Of a DNA stretch of 64,000 bases, positions 45,211-53,427 are shown one piece after another. The notes below the pieces were generated by a model, which worked only from the letters and a program-made list of their open reading frames with translations, did no database searches and was not told the DNA's origin. A program made the translations under genes and the position numbers. The stretch covers positions 186,001 through 250,000 of the forward strand of contig JAJFKW010000004.1 of assembly GCA_021773015.1 (NCBI GenBank), given 5' to 3'. The DNA is from Woeseia sp. GTDB taxonomy: Bacteria > Pseudomonadota > Gammaproteobacteria > Steroidobacterales > Woeseiaceae. Positions within the stretch are counted from its first letter, which is position 1. Every line of letters begins with the position of its first letter.

Positions 45211-46398
45211 ATGATCAAACCACACGGCGCCGAAACGCTAAATCCCCTGCTCATAACCAGCACCGACGAACTTTCGGCTGCGCAACACGAAGCGGAAACG
45301 TTGCCATCGCTATTACTAAATTCGGCGGCGGCCGCCAATGTCGTTATGCTAGGCGGCGGTTACTTCACACCGCTGACGGGCTTCATGAATCTAACCGATG
45401 CACTGAGCGTCGCGGAGAAGATGCATACCGTTGATGGCCTATTTTGGCCAGTGCCCATTCTCAATATGACCGATGATGTGAGCGAGATTGAAGGTGCCGC
45501 AAGAATAGCGCTTCGCGATCCCAATGTTGAAGGTCATCCTGTCATTGCTATTATGCAAGTTGAGCACATTGAAACGGCGACGTCAGAAGAACTCGATACT
45601 ATAACGCAACAGGTGTTCGGGACTAAGGATACCGCTCACCCCGGTGTCGCCGTATTTGCCAATCTCGGTAACAAGATCGTTTCCGGTCCTATTCAGGTAT
45701 TGAATCTGAGCTACTTTGAGCACGATTTTGACGGCACATTCAAGACTGCCGTCGAAATACGTGAAGAAATCGCCGCGATAGGCTGGGAGAAAGTCGTCGC
45801 ATTTCAAACGAGAAACCCAATGCACCTGGCACACGAGGAGCTTTGCCGAATGGCGATGGAAAGACTCGATGCGGATGGCTGTGTGATTCACATGTTACTT
45901 GGCAAACTTAAGGCGGGTGACATACCCGCATCCGTAAGAGATGCCTGTATTCGCAAGATGGTGGATGTCTATTTTCCGCAAAATTCCGTAATGGTCAACG
46001 GATATGGCTTCGACATGCTTTACGCCGGACCCAGGGAGGCGGTGTTACATGCCATCTTCAGGCAGAACATGGGTGCAACGCATCTGATTGTTGGACGCGA
46101 TCATGCCGGCGTCGGCGATTACTATGGTCCTTTTGACGCGCAGGCAATTTTTGAAAACGAGGTACCTGACGGGGCACTGGAAATCGAGATATTTGCTGCA
46201 GACCATACCGCATGGTCGAAGAAACTAAACAAGGTGGTCATGATGCGTGAGGCCCCTGACCATAGTCCTGACGATTACGTATTTCTTTCTGGCACCAAGG
46301 TTCGCGAATTGCTAAGCGAGGGAATCGCGCCACCAGCCGAATTCTCACGACCGGAAGTAGCGCATATTTTGATGGAACATTATCGCGCGAACCCGTGA
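45211..46398 (+). CDS. sat: Sulfate adenylyltransferase (ATP sulfurylase, monomeric Sat type)
   Basis: This 395-residue ATP sulfurylase of the single-chain Sat type (not CysDN) has a PUA-like N-terminal domain and catalytic motifs FQTRNPMHLAHEEL (QxRNPxHxxHE) and VGRDHAGVGDYYGPF. It makes APS from ATP and sulfate, or the reverse. With cysC upstream it forms a PAPS-making pair under TetR control. A single-chain Sat is used in dissimilatory sulfur oxidation as well as in assimilation; without apr genes nearby, assimilation or sulfation is more likely. Confidence 0.94.
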   Translation: MIKPHGAETLNPLLITSTDELSAAQHEAETLPSLLLNSAAAANVVMLGGGYFTPLTGFMNLTDALSVAEKMHTVDGLFWPVPILNMTDDVSEIEGAARIALRDPNVEGHPVIAIMQVEHIETATSEELDTITQQVFGTKDTAHPGVAVFANLGNKIVSGPIQVLNLSYFEHDFDGTFKTAVEIREEIAAIGWEKVVAFQTRNPMHLAHEELCRMAMERLDADGCVIHMLLGKLKAGDIPASVRDACIRKMVDVYFPQNSVMVNGYGFDMLYAGPREAVLHAIFRQNMGATHLIVGRDHAGVGDYYGPFDAQAIFENEVPDGALEIEIFAADHTAWSKKLNKVVMMREAPDHSPDDYVFLSGTKVRELLSEGIAPPAEFSRPEVAHILMEHYRANP

Positions 46399-46411
46399 AT
46401 CTGGAGTTCAA

Positions 46412-46438
46412 CGGCGACCAGAATTATTCTGGTCGCCG
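46412..46438 (+). terminator. Hairpin after sat
   Basis: Perfect 12-base arms CGGCGACCAGAA and TTCTGGTCGCCG with a three-base loop lie 14 bases after the sat stop codon. The stem is strong, but no T-run follows on either strand. It most likely ends the tetR-cysC-sat transcript and may also serve the convergent DoxX gene. Confidence 0.65.
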
Positions 46439-46504
46439 ACACCATTCCGGCCCTTGGAACTGCTTAGCCCTTACAAAAATTACTCAGCGCAGTAGAACAT
46501 CCAG

Positions 46505-46891
46505 CTACTTCTTCGCGCCATCCACACTTAGCGCGCCAGGGCCTGCTGCAGCCAGTATTAGCAAGCCACCAATCATTGACAGTTCTTTCATGAATATGAC
46601 TGTCTTTCCACCAGCCCACGGCGCATGAAATATCAGGGCAGTAAGAACCGTAAAGACCATCAAACTCAATGCGGCCAACCGTGTTTGATATCCCACGATG
46701 ACTGCGAGTCCTCCAACCAATTTCAGCACATACGCTGCGTACACCAGTGCCGAGGGAATGCCTTTTGATGCAGCGTATTCTATCGGTAATCCACTTTGGA
46801 ACAGCGCGAAGCTGCCCAAGAAATAAATCGCTGCAAGCATTATCCTGCCAATTGCGAAGCTGTATTTGCTGTCGATAAAATCAAGCATCAT
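46505..46891 (-). CDS. DoxX-family membrane protein
   Basis: This 128-residue protein has four hydrophobic segments, with GRIMLAAIYFLGSFALFQSG near the N-terminus and YVLKLVGGLAVIVGYQTRLAA in the middle, matching the DoxX/YphA family. Members are small inner-membrane proteins with poorly known roles, some tied to thiosulfate or redox stress. ATG 46891 follows a TCAGGAGGAAATG-type ribosome site. It is a single-gene unit divergent from the NmrA-like lipoprotein gene. A sulfur link to sat is possible but not shown. Confidence 0.85.
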   Translation of the reverse strand: MMLDFIDSKYSFAIGRIMLAAIYFLGSFALFQSGLPIEYAASKGIPSALVYAAYVLKLVGGLAVIVGYQTRLAALSLMVFTVLTALIFHAPWAGGKTVIFMKELSMIGGLLILAAAGPGALSVDGAKK

Positions 46892-47173
46892 TTCCTCCTG
46901 AGGTTTTTGAATTATTTTCGATTCGGTAGGAATATCTTGACCGAACGCCAGTCGATTCTCGATCTACCTGTCTGTCATTAGAATTACACCTGTCAGCACG
47001 GCAGATGCGCTAACTGCGTTGAATAATAACGCAGCTGAATTTGCAGAGCGCGGTAAATCGCACGATACTCTAATAACGAATAGTTCTAGGCCGAAAACGA
47101 ATGACCCGTTGGCGTCATTCTATGCCGCAGCGTAAATCCCTACATAGGCGACAATCGACAAAGGGCGAGTGAT
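46892..47173. other. Divergent intergenic region, DoxX / NmrA-like gene
   Basis: These 282 bases hold no gene that I can support. A small inverted repeat, arms CTGCGTT and AACGCAG with a seven-base loop, lies at 47014-47034 and might be an operator. Promoters for both flanking genes should be here but no strong consensus was seen. Confidence 0.4.
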
Positions 47174-48106
47174 GTGATTTTTAGATTAATTAAAGCAATA
47201 TGCCTTACAGGTATTATTCTATTAGCTGCATGTTCAGATTCCGTGGACACCCACCCAGATGCGAGAATTATTCTCGTTACCGGCGCAACAGGTACCCAAG
47301 GCGGTGCAGCGGCTAGAGAATTGGTGTCACGTGGCTACCGCGTTCGAGGTCTTACGCGAAATACTGATTCTGAACGCGCAGCAGCACTTGCGGCCTTTGG
47401 CATAACCATGGTGCAGGGTGACTTTGATAATATCGAGTCGCTACGCGAAGCGATGAACGGCGCGCATGGTGTATTTGCCATGAGCGACTTTTGGGAGCAT
47501 GGCTATGACTCGGAGGTTGCACACGGTGCAAACTTGATCAACGCCGCCAAAAGCGCCGGCATTTCTCATTTCGTCTTTTCATCCGTTGGCGGTGCAGATC
47601 GAAATTCCGGGGTTCCACATTTCGATAGCAAGTATGAGATTGAGCTACTTCTGCGGGACTCCGAATTGGAATTTACGATCATTCGGCCGGCAGAGTTTAT
47701 GGACAACGTCCAATACATGCGAAAGGAAATTCTTTCTGGCACCTACTACGACCCGCGAGACTCTGGCAAGACACACCAATGGATTGCCGCGAGCGACATC
47801 GGATTTTTTGCAGGAGAAGCGTTCGACAATCCGCAGGAATGGCTCGGCAAAGCAATTGATATCGCGGGCGACGAACTATCGATTGCTGAGTTCACAGACA
47901 TGTTGTCACGAACAACAGGCCTTGACGTGCATCACCAGCAAATTACCTGGCAGGCTTTAGAGGATGATGCCGGTCTCGAAATTACCGCCATGATACGGTG
48001 GTTCAACAATATCGGATACGATGCCGATGTCGTGCGGTTGCGCGAACGATACCCAAATTTGTTGACCTACGAGCAATATATGATGGCGCTTGGATGGAAC
48101 GAATGA
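47174..48106 (+). CDS. NmrA-like NAD(P)-binding protein with lipoprotein signal
   Basis: This 310-residue protein opens with a hydrophobic stretch ending in the lipobox LLAACS (Cys at about residue 20), followed by a full NmrA/atypical-SDR domain: IILVTGATGTQGGAAARELV, the redox-sensor GxxGxxG motif, and AGISHFVFSSVGGAD. NmrA proteins are normally cytoplasmic regulators or reductases, so a lipidation signal is unusual. Either the domain works outside the cytoplasm, where NAD(P) is scarce, or the signal is misleading and translation starts later. The start is GTG. Function unknown. Confidence 0.75.
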   Translation: MIFRLIKAICLTGIILLAACSDSVDTHPDARIILVTGATGTQGGAAARELVSRGYRVRGLTRNTDSERAAALAAFGITMVQGDFDNIESLREAMNGAHGVFAMSDFWEHGYDSEVAHGANLINAAKSAGISHFVFSSVGGADRNSGVPHFDSKYEIELLLRDSELEFTIIRPAEFMDNVQYMRKEILSGTYYDPRDSGKTHQWIAASDIGFFAGEAFDNPQEWLGKAIDIAGDELSIAEFTDMLSRTTGLDVHHQQITWQALEDDAGLEITAMIRWFNNIGYDADVVRLRERYPNLLTYEQYMMALGWNE

Positions 48107-48180
48107 CGTCAATGCATCGTTACCCACTGTGGTAAATCAGACTTGACCGTACAATTGTTGCCAGACAAAGTTCGAGTCAT

Positions 48181-48209
48181 GTGACCGGGCTACCGCCACA
48201 TCCGGTCAC
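48181..48209 (+). terminator. Hairpin downstream of the NmrA-like gene
   Basis: Arms GTGACCGG and CCGGTCAC, each eight bases and perfect, are 13 bases apart and start 75 bases after the stop codon. There is no T-run, so it may be a terminator or an operator for the next gene. Confidence 0.4.
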
Positions 48210-48275
48210 TCAAATGTTACGATTCGAGGCATCGAATACGACTGCGAATGATGCAAAACAGACAATCGGGGGAAA

Positions 48276-48563
48276 ATGAACGTGAACAGAAGAACACTCC
48301 CTCTAGTGTCGCAACATGAGCTAACATCTTGGCCGACCAAGCGATTGCTGGGCCGTCTGAAAGCCCTCCGCAAGTTGGAAGAGAGTCCAGAATTTTCAGA
48401 CGCCGAAGAGGGCGAGTGGGATGAGAGCAAGGGATTGTTTTTTAAGTCCGACCCGCGATGGAAGGACGCTTACAAAGAACTCAAGTCAATATTGGACAGC
48501 CGCGAAAACATCCCATCAGGGCGAGCTGATCGGATGGCCAATATAAAGGCAAGCAGACGATAG
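48276..48563 (+). CDS. Hypothetical protein, 95 residues
   Basis: I do not recognise this small charged protein. It has 95 residues, a basic N-terminal half (HELTSWPTKRLLGRLKALRK) and an acidic middle (SPEFSDAEEGEWDES). It is likely helical and cytoplasmic, with no signal peptide. The start ATG at 48276 sits just after a GGGGGAAAATGAAC-like ribosome site, which supports translation. It stands alone between the NmrA-like gene and the convergent XRE regulator. A DNA- or ribosome-associated role would suit its composition, but that is a guess. Confidence 0.6.
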   Translation: MNVNRRTLPLVSQHELTSWPTKRLLGRLKALRKLEESPEFSDAEEGEWDESKGLFFKSDPRWKDAYKELKSILDSRENIPSGRADRMANIKASRR

Positions 48564-48695
48564 CGAACGTCCGCTTCTGGCCGATTGCGGAAGTTTACGT
48601 GAAGCGATACCGGCAGGCAGCTGTTCGGATAAGCAGACGTTGGCGGCACGAATTGATCTTACAGTTTCTGCAAGATCAACTGCGGACAATGACAA

Positions 48696-49427
48696 CTAGC
48701 GTTCAAGTTGGCGAAACCCTTCGAAAAACCAGTTGCGAATCGCTAACACCATTGTCGTTCCTTGTCGTTGATTCGCAGGAATTTTACGTTCGTCATTTAC
48801 CGCATCATCAAAATGGTCGCCAATCGATCGCAGTCGATCTGCCAATTGATGCTGGCTGGTTTTTGACAACATGCCATTTTTGACGACCCGCAGTGCACCA
48901 TCGCCGCCAAAGTCGTCATCAAAAAATTCCGCTTGCACCTGACTGCGGAAGAATTTTTCGATGGCGCCATTCTTACGCCATCGAAAATTGCTGGATATCA
49001 ACAGGCGAACTCTGTTGGCCGGGTATAGCTCTATTATCTTCAATTGATCGAGGCGCCGAAGAATTTTGAAGCCCTCTTGCGAGGATATTTCGTATCGCTC
49101 CAGTATCTCGTCGAAAGTCCAATAATTTATCAAACAATATACAAACAGCAGCAACCGAATGTCTGCAACCAGTTCGCGCTCCAGTTCGGCCGAGAGTTTC
49201 TCTAATCGCGCTTCATGTACCCCAGCAATGTTGACGAGTTCGCCAATATCCATTTCGAGCACGGCACACAAGTCGTCCAGTCGCTTTAGCGATAAGTTGC
49301 CGGTCGCAAACATGTGCTTGACGGCGGATTCCGATAGTCCCAATTTGAGGGCCAGCGCTTTATAAGTGATTCCGCGTTGCTTCAGCTGCTGCTTAATTGA
49401 TTTAACAATGCTAACTGACGTTGCCAT
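48696..49427 (-). CDS. XRE-family helix-turn-helix regulator
   Basis: This 243-residue protein has an N-terminal Cro/CI-type HTH (about residues 8-66; KALALKLGLSESAVKHMF is the DNA-reading part). A long C-terminal region follows with a possible second winged-helix unit (FDEILERYEISSQEGFKILR). It is divergent from the pspA-like gene across a 126-base region holding symmetrical elements, so it probably controls that operon and itself. No ligand or stress signal is evident. Confidence 0.85.
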   Translation of the reverse strand: MATSVSIVKSIKQQLKQRGITYKALALKLGLSESAVKHMFATGNLSLKRLDDLCAVLEMDIGELVNIAGVHEARLEKLSAELERELVADIRLLLFVYCLINYWTFDEILERYEISSQEGFKILRRLDQLKIIELYPANRVRLLISSNFRWRKNGAIEKFFRSQVQAEFFDDDFGGDGALRVVKNGMLSKTSQHQLADRLRSIGDHFDDAVNDERKIPANQRQGTTMVLAIRNWFFEGFRQLER

Positions 49428-49556
49428 GAGCGCTCCATTAGTACAGTTTTTTTATACCATTAGTTCTCTTTTCTGTACTTCTCATTTTATAGTTGCATAA
49501 AATGGTCCTTCTTTCTACTGTTCGCTCTACGTTTATCTCGCTATGGAGCGGTCATG
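49425..49556. promoter_or_regulatory. Mirror-image start sites and operator between XRE regulator and pspA-like gene
   Basis: Both start regions share the sequence ATGGAGCGSTCATG in opposite directions (49425-49438 and 49543-49556), covering each gene's GGAG ribosome site and ATG. Inside, AGTACAG (49440-49446) and CTGTACT (49473-49479) form an inverted pair that could be the XRE operator. Confidence 0.55.
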
Positions 49557-50204
49557 AGCCTGTTCAAGAGAATATCAACAAGCATTACATCCACAGTCGA
49601 CAAAGCTGTCAGCAGAGTTGAGAACCACGATGCAATTATCAATGCTGCACTAAAAGACACGCAGCAAGCTGCTGCCAAGTCACGAGTGCGACTAGCTCGA
49701 GTTCAGAAAGACGGCAATAGCCTTAAGGGTCGCCACGAACAACTCCAGTCGGCCGTCGTTCAGTGGACAGAGCGTGCGAAGAACGTTGCTAAGACCGACG
49801 AAACAAAGGCACTCGAGTGCCTCCGTCGACGTAAGGAATGCGACGCTCAAATTGCCGGGTTGGTTGTGTCGATTGAAGAACATCGCAAACTGGAAAATAA
49901 GATTAGCGATAACTTGAAGAAAATCGAGTCTCGAATTGGCGAGGTTTCACACCAACGTAACCTTATGCGGTCCCGTCAATCTGTTGCGGAGGCAACGCGC
50001 ATAATCAACAACATCGAAGGCGTTTCCTACGGTGAAGTAGAAGATACATTTGACCGTTGGGAAATCAATCTTGGCGAATCAGAAATAATGACGGGAAGCG
50101 CTGCGCCAGTGGACCAACTCGAATCTGCGTTTCTTGTTGAGGAAGATCAAGTTGCACTTCGCGCAGAACTTGCTGAATTACTGAACGAGCGAGACGAGGC
50201 ATAA
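49554..50204 (+). CDS. PspA/IM30-family coiled-coil protein
   Basis: This 216-residue, mostly helical, highly charged protein matches the PspA/IM30 (ESCRT-III-like) family. The N-terminal amphipathic segment LFKRISTSITSTVDKAV would touch membranes, and a long coiled coil fills residues about 25-155. It diverges from E. coli PspA in the N-terminal motif and ends in an acidic tail (EDQVALRAELAELLNERDEA). No pspF, pspB or pspC is near. The following gene, two bases away, encodes a large membrane protein that is a likely partner. Confidence 0.8.
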   Translation: MSLFKRISTSITSTVDKAVSRVENHDAIINAALKDTQQAAAKSRVRLARVQKDGNSLKGRHEQLQSAVVQWTERAKNVAKTDETKALECLRRRKECDAQIAGLVVSIEEHRKLENKISDNLKKIESRIGEVSHQRNLMRSRQSVAEATRIINNIEGVSYGEVEDTFDRWEINLGESEIMTGSAAPVDQLESAFLVEEDQVALRAELAELLNERDEA

Positions 50205-50206
50205 CA

Positions 50207-51607
50207 ATGAATGTTGAATATGACAACTACGCTGATCGACATAACGATCTAGCCGACGATCCTGAGCCGACCGCTCGCGGTCTGGAACGGATTAGACAAA
50301 CAATGCAGAATTTTTCGAATGTGTCAGAAGCACTAAGGGTGCTCGGCGCAGCCGTGTTGGTAGCATCGATGTCAGTATTCTTGTTGCAAGGTTGGAACGA
50401 CGGTAATGACATTCGCCGCTACTTGATGTTGCTTACACAGACTGGCTTATTGACACTTGCGGGTTTTGCACTGAGTCATGGCTTAAAAGAGACCAAAGGC
50501 GCACGACTGTTCTTTGGCCTGGCGCTAATTTCAATACCGGCAAACTTTACGATTCTCAGCGCATTGTTGTATTCAGTACTGCAGTGGGACGGTGCACTCA
50601 CTAGTTATCCAGAGTACGCGACTTGGCAAATTGGTAGTGGCATGAGCACCTCATTGATTCTGATTGGTGCAATCGTTGCGCTCACGCCAATAACGATGTT
50701 CTGCAATGCGATTATGGCGAGAAAATCCGCCATTACGTTATCGGTACATTTTCTGTTGCTAAATATCCTGTTACTGCTACCCATCCGCAGCTCCGGATCT
50801 ATCGGCGCCATAGCGCTGTTCGCTACGCTGTATGCTCTGTACGTTTCTGGAAAATTAATGCACAAAGACCCGGCGCTGAGCACGGCGGAAGGGAAATTTG
50901 CGCTTACCACTCTATTTATACCGGCAGGAATCATCCTCTTTCGAAGTTTGTACTTCTATCAGGTAGACAGCTTGCTAATTGCAATGTTATCGGTCGCGGT
51001 GTTCTTGACGTTTCGACAAATTTCGCTGTTTCGCGGCCGCAAGGCAGGCGTTGCATTGGCATTGGAGTTTTTGTCATTGCCCATCGCGCTGATAGCAGCG
51101 GTCTCCGCAACGGATGCGCTCGAACTACTGTTACCGCGAGCCTATCTGCCGCTAGTATTTAGTGGCGTATTCGCACTGTTTGCAATGGACGTTGTAAGAC
51201 GTACGGACAGCATTGCCCTTGCGAAAATTTCCAGCGGCACAGTGGTCCTCCTAACGAGCTTTAGTTTCATACTCAATGTCATGTTTTACACCACCACACT
51301 CGCCGCGCTCTTTTGCGTCGTGGCTGGGCTTATACTGATATTTTTTGGATTTGGCCTCAGAGAACGTGCGGTTCTTATCGCCGGATGCGTGACAGCGGCG
51401 GCTGGCATTTTCTTCGGCATCGAAAGTTTTGTAGACGCCATCCTATCAAGCAGTTGGATCGATTTAGCCATTTTCGGCGCGAGCTCTATTGCGGTCGGTT
51501 CCGTTCTCGATCGACATGGTGCGACGATCAAGATCAAACTCGGTAAATGGTTTACAAGAGTCGGCGAGGCGCGCTACAGGAGCCACCGCGCCATGACCTC
51601 GGATTAG
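50207..51607 (+). CDS. Polytopic membrane protein of unknown function, paired with PspA-like gene
   Basis: I do not recognise this 466-residue protein. It has an acidic, soluble N-terminus of about 45 residues, then about twelve hydrophobic segments spread over the rest, and a basic tail. No transporter signature, P-loop or metal motif is visible. It starts two bases after the PspA-like stop and is clearly in the same operon. The pair may form a membrane-stress or membrane-remodelling unit; that is inference. Confidence 0.7.
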   Translation: MNVEYDNYADRHNDLADDPEPTARGLERIRQTMQNFSNVSEALRVLGAAVLVASMSVFLLQGWNDGNDIRRYLMLLTQTGLLTLAGFALSHGLKETKGARLFFGLALISIPANFTILSALLYSVLQWDGALTSYPEYATWQIGSGMSTSLILIGAIVALTPITMFCNAIMARKSAITLSVHFLLLNILLLLPIRSSGSIGAIALFATLYALYVSGKLMHKDPALSTAEGKFALTTLFIPAGIILFRSLYFYQVDSLLIAMLSVAVFLTFRQISLFRGRKAGVALALEFLSLPIALIAAVSATDALELLLPRAYLPLVFSGVFALFAMDVVRRTDSIALAKISSGTVVLLTSFSFILNVMFYTTTLAALFCVVAGLILIFFGFGLRERAVLIAGCVTAAAGIFFGIESFVDAILSSSWIDLAIFGASSIAVGSVLDRHGATIKIKLGKWFTRVGEARYRSHRAMTSD

Positions 51608-51633
51608 TCGTCACATCGATTACCGATATCTCG

Positions 51634-52230
51634 TTATCCCTGATGTTTACCGGCTTCCCAGCCGCTGGATCGTCCAATTGTCGATTGCGCTACCTGTGCC
51701 GGCAATTGTTCGATCTCAGTGGCCATCGTATCGTTCCAGCGGTTGAGATAGCCAAATAGGGCGACTGACGCGACGATTTCCACGATCTGGCCTTCGTCAA
51801 AATATTTTGCAGCCTCATCGAAGTCGGCTTGTGTTGCTTCTGCCGGCGCGATGGCCCCTTTGTAGGCTAAGCGCAGCGCGGCGCGCTCTGCATCGGAAAA
51901 AATGTCATTGGATTCAAATTCCCATACTTTCTCGATTTTTTCTTGTGATGCATTGTAGATTTTTGAGAGGTTCGCCATATGCGCCTGGCAATACCGGCAA
52001 CCTGAAACTTGACTCGCAATTAGGCTGACTAGCATCTTTAGTTCTTCCGATACTGTTCCTTCGTACAGAACCGCTTTGTTTAACGCCATAAATGCACGAA
52101 CGATGTTCGGTCGGCGCGCCATTGTTTGAATACTGTTGGGCGTAAATCCGCGAGTCTCCCGATAGTGCTCAAATTGTTTTTGGATGTCATCTGGCAACGA
52201 CTCCGGCGGAAGCGGGTTCATGTGTGGCAT
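51634..52230 (-). CDS. Carboxymuconolactone decarboxylase-like / AhpD-type protein
   Basis: This protein of about 198 residues is in the CMD/AhpD family. The SGCRYCQAHM segment holds the paired cysteines and following His of the peroxidase-type site. Such proteins range from alkylhydroperoxide reductants to decarboxylases, so function is open. It is the last gene of the minus-strand ring-cleavage operon, 43 bases after the dioxygenase, and may reduce peroxides made by the ring-cleaving enzyme. ATG 52230 follows GGGGAGAAACC; the longer frame to 52419 overlaps the upstream gene. Confidence 0.82.
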   Translation of the reverse strand: MPHMNPLPPESLPDDIQKQFEHYRETRGFTPNSIQTMARRPNIVRAFMALNKAVLYEGTVSEELKMLVSLIASQVSGCRYCQAHMANLSKIYNASQEKIEKVWEFESNDIFSDAERAALRLAYKGAIAPAEATQADFDEAAKYFDEGQIVEIVASVALFGYLNRWNDTMATEIEQLPAQVAQSTIGRSSGWEAGKHQG

Positions 52231-52273
52231 TGGTTTCTCCCCTGCTGTATTCGCGAACGGACTATAAATAGCG

Positions 52274-53095
52274 TCAAAGATCAAATTTGGCGACGGTGCA
52301 GCCGACGGCAAATATTGGCAATTCAGCGGTATAGAATTGAAGCGTACCCGGTACGCCCGCGGCAGCTGCGGCAGCGATGAATGTACGAATTTCGAAGCCA
52401 CCCTGCCCCGCGTCCGCATAGGTCTGTACGTCGTCGTAATCCAACAACGCAGCTTTATCGTGTCGCATCAGTCGATCAAGAAAATCGCGATCCCACGGCT
52501 CGTTTATTTTCCCGGAATCCGGCGTTGCAGGCCAGTGTGATATGCCACCGGTTGCAACGAGCGCAATTTTTTCATCGACACTGTCACAAGCTCGGCGCAA
52601 CGCTTCACCGAATTTCCACGCTCTCGGTAATGGCGTCAGCGGCGGCCCTTGGCAATTGATATTGACCGGGACTATCGGCATGTCGTAGTTCGGCGTCAAG
52701 AAATTGAGCGGCACCATAATCCCATGGTCGAACTTCCACTCCTCCGCATAGGCAACGTCAATAGTATTCATTACTTCGATTGTCAATCGACGGGAAAGAT
52801 CCGCGTTCCCAGGTATGTCGCGTTTTTCAATTCCGAGCCATTGCGGATCCTCGATCGGTCCGTAATATTTGTCGCTCATACCGATGCAGTATGCCGGCAT
52901 ATTGTTCATGAAAAAATTTGCGAAGTGTTCCGCTGCAATAACAACCAACGCCTCGGCTCCGGCATCAGCAATGTCTGTGCGCATTGCCTCCAGGTGCTCG
53001 TAGAACTCATCCCGCAAAGCCGTATTCTCTACGAGATTGGCGCGGCCTGTAATCCCGGGGGCGTGACTACAAACTCCAGCGTAGACGAGGCTCAA
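52274..53095 (-). CDS. Extradiol ring-cleavage dioxygenase catalytic (LigB-type) subunit
   Basis: This 273-residue protein is a class III extradiol dioxygenase: the metal-binding His is in VCSHAPGITG (H11), with further family segments AEHFANFFM and TGGISHWPATPDSG. It cleaves a catechol next to the hydroxyl groups with Fe(II). The hpaE, hpaF and hpaBC genes nearby make 3,4-dihydroxyphenylacetate the likely substrate, so it plays the HpaD role. It overlaps the small subunit gene upstream by four bases. E. coli HpaD is a single chain; here a LigA-like partner exists, as in protocatechuate 4,5-dioxygenase. Confidence 0.87.
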   Translation of the reverse strand: MSLVYAGVCSHAPGITGRANLVENTALRDEFYEHLEAMRTDIADAGAEALVVIAAEHFANFFMNNMPAYCIGMSDKYYGPIEDPQWLGIEKRDIPGNADLSRRLTIEVMNTIDVAYAEEWKFDHGIMVPLNFLTPNYDMPIVPVNINCQGPPLTPLPRAWKFGEALRRACDSVDEKIALVATGGISHWPATPDSGKINEPWDRDFLDRLMRHDKAALLDYDDVQTYADAGQGGFEIRTFIAAAAAAGVPGTLQFYTAELPIFAVGCTVAKFDL

Positions 53096-53427
53096 CGATT
53101 TGTCTCCTCAGCGGTAAAGCTCTCGCCGCCGCCAGTCATCGCATAGATTCCGTCGCGTACCGCACCGTGTTTTTCAATACCTGTGCGCATCATCTGTAAA
53201 TAGTCGAACCACTCAATACCGAGGAATGCCGCATAGTGCATCAGAATTTGGCCGTTGACGCCCAATACGTAGAGCAGGCCTACGTCGCCGTCGCGCAGTG
53301 CGCCGGCTTCCTCGTCGGACAAGTCGTATTCTTCGAGTAATTCTTCTAAATCGGCCTGATACCGCCGCTGGACGCCGCTATCGCGGTTGAGTTCGTACAA
53401 AAACTTTTGCAGCTGATATAGGCTCAT
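53092..53427 (-). CDS. LigA-type small subunit of extradiol dioxygenase
   Basis: This helical protein of about 111 residues resembles LigA-family small subunits, with LQKFLYELNRDSGVQRRYQ near the N-terminus and VLGVNGQILMHYAAFLGI towards the end. It covers the active site of the LigB-type partner in related enzymes. ATG 53427 overlaps the hpaE stop by four bases, and its own stop overlaps the LigB start by four bases, so all three are translationally coupled. The upstream in-frame start at 53472 would lie inside hpaE. Confidence 0.85.
   Translation of the reverse strand: MSLYQLQKFLYELNRDSGVQRRYQADLEELLEEYDLSDEEAGALRDGDVGLLYVLGVNGQILMHYAAFLGIEWFDYLQMMRTGIEKHGAVRDGIYAMTGGGESFTAEETNR

Noticed and set aside
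48599-48883. 94-codon plus-strand frame overlapping the XRE gene end
   Set aside because: It is antisense to a gene with a clear HTH domain and shows no independent features.
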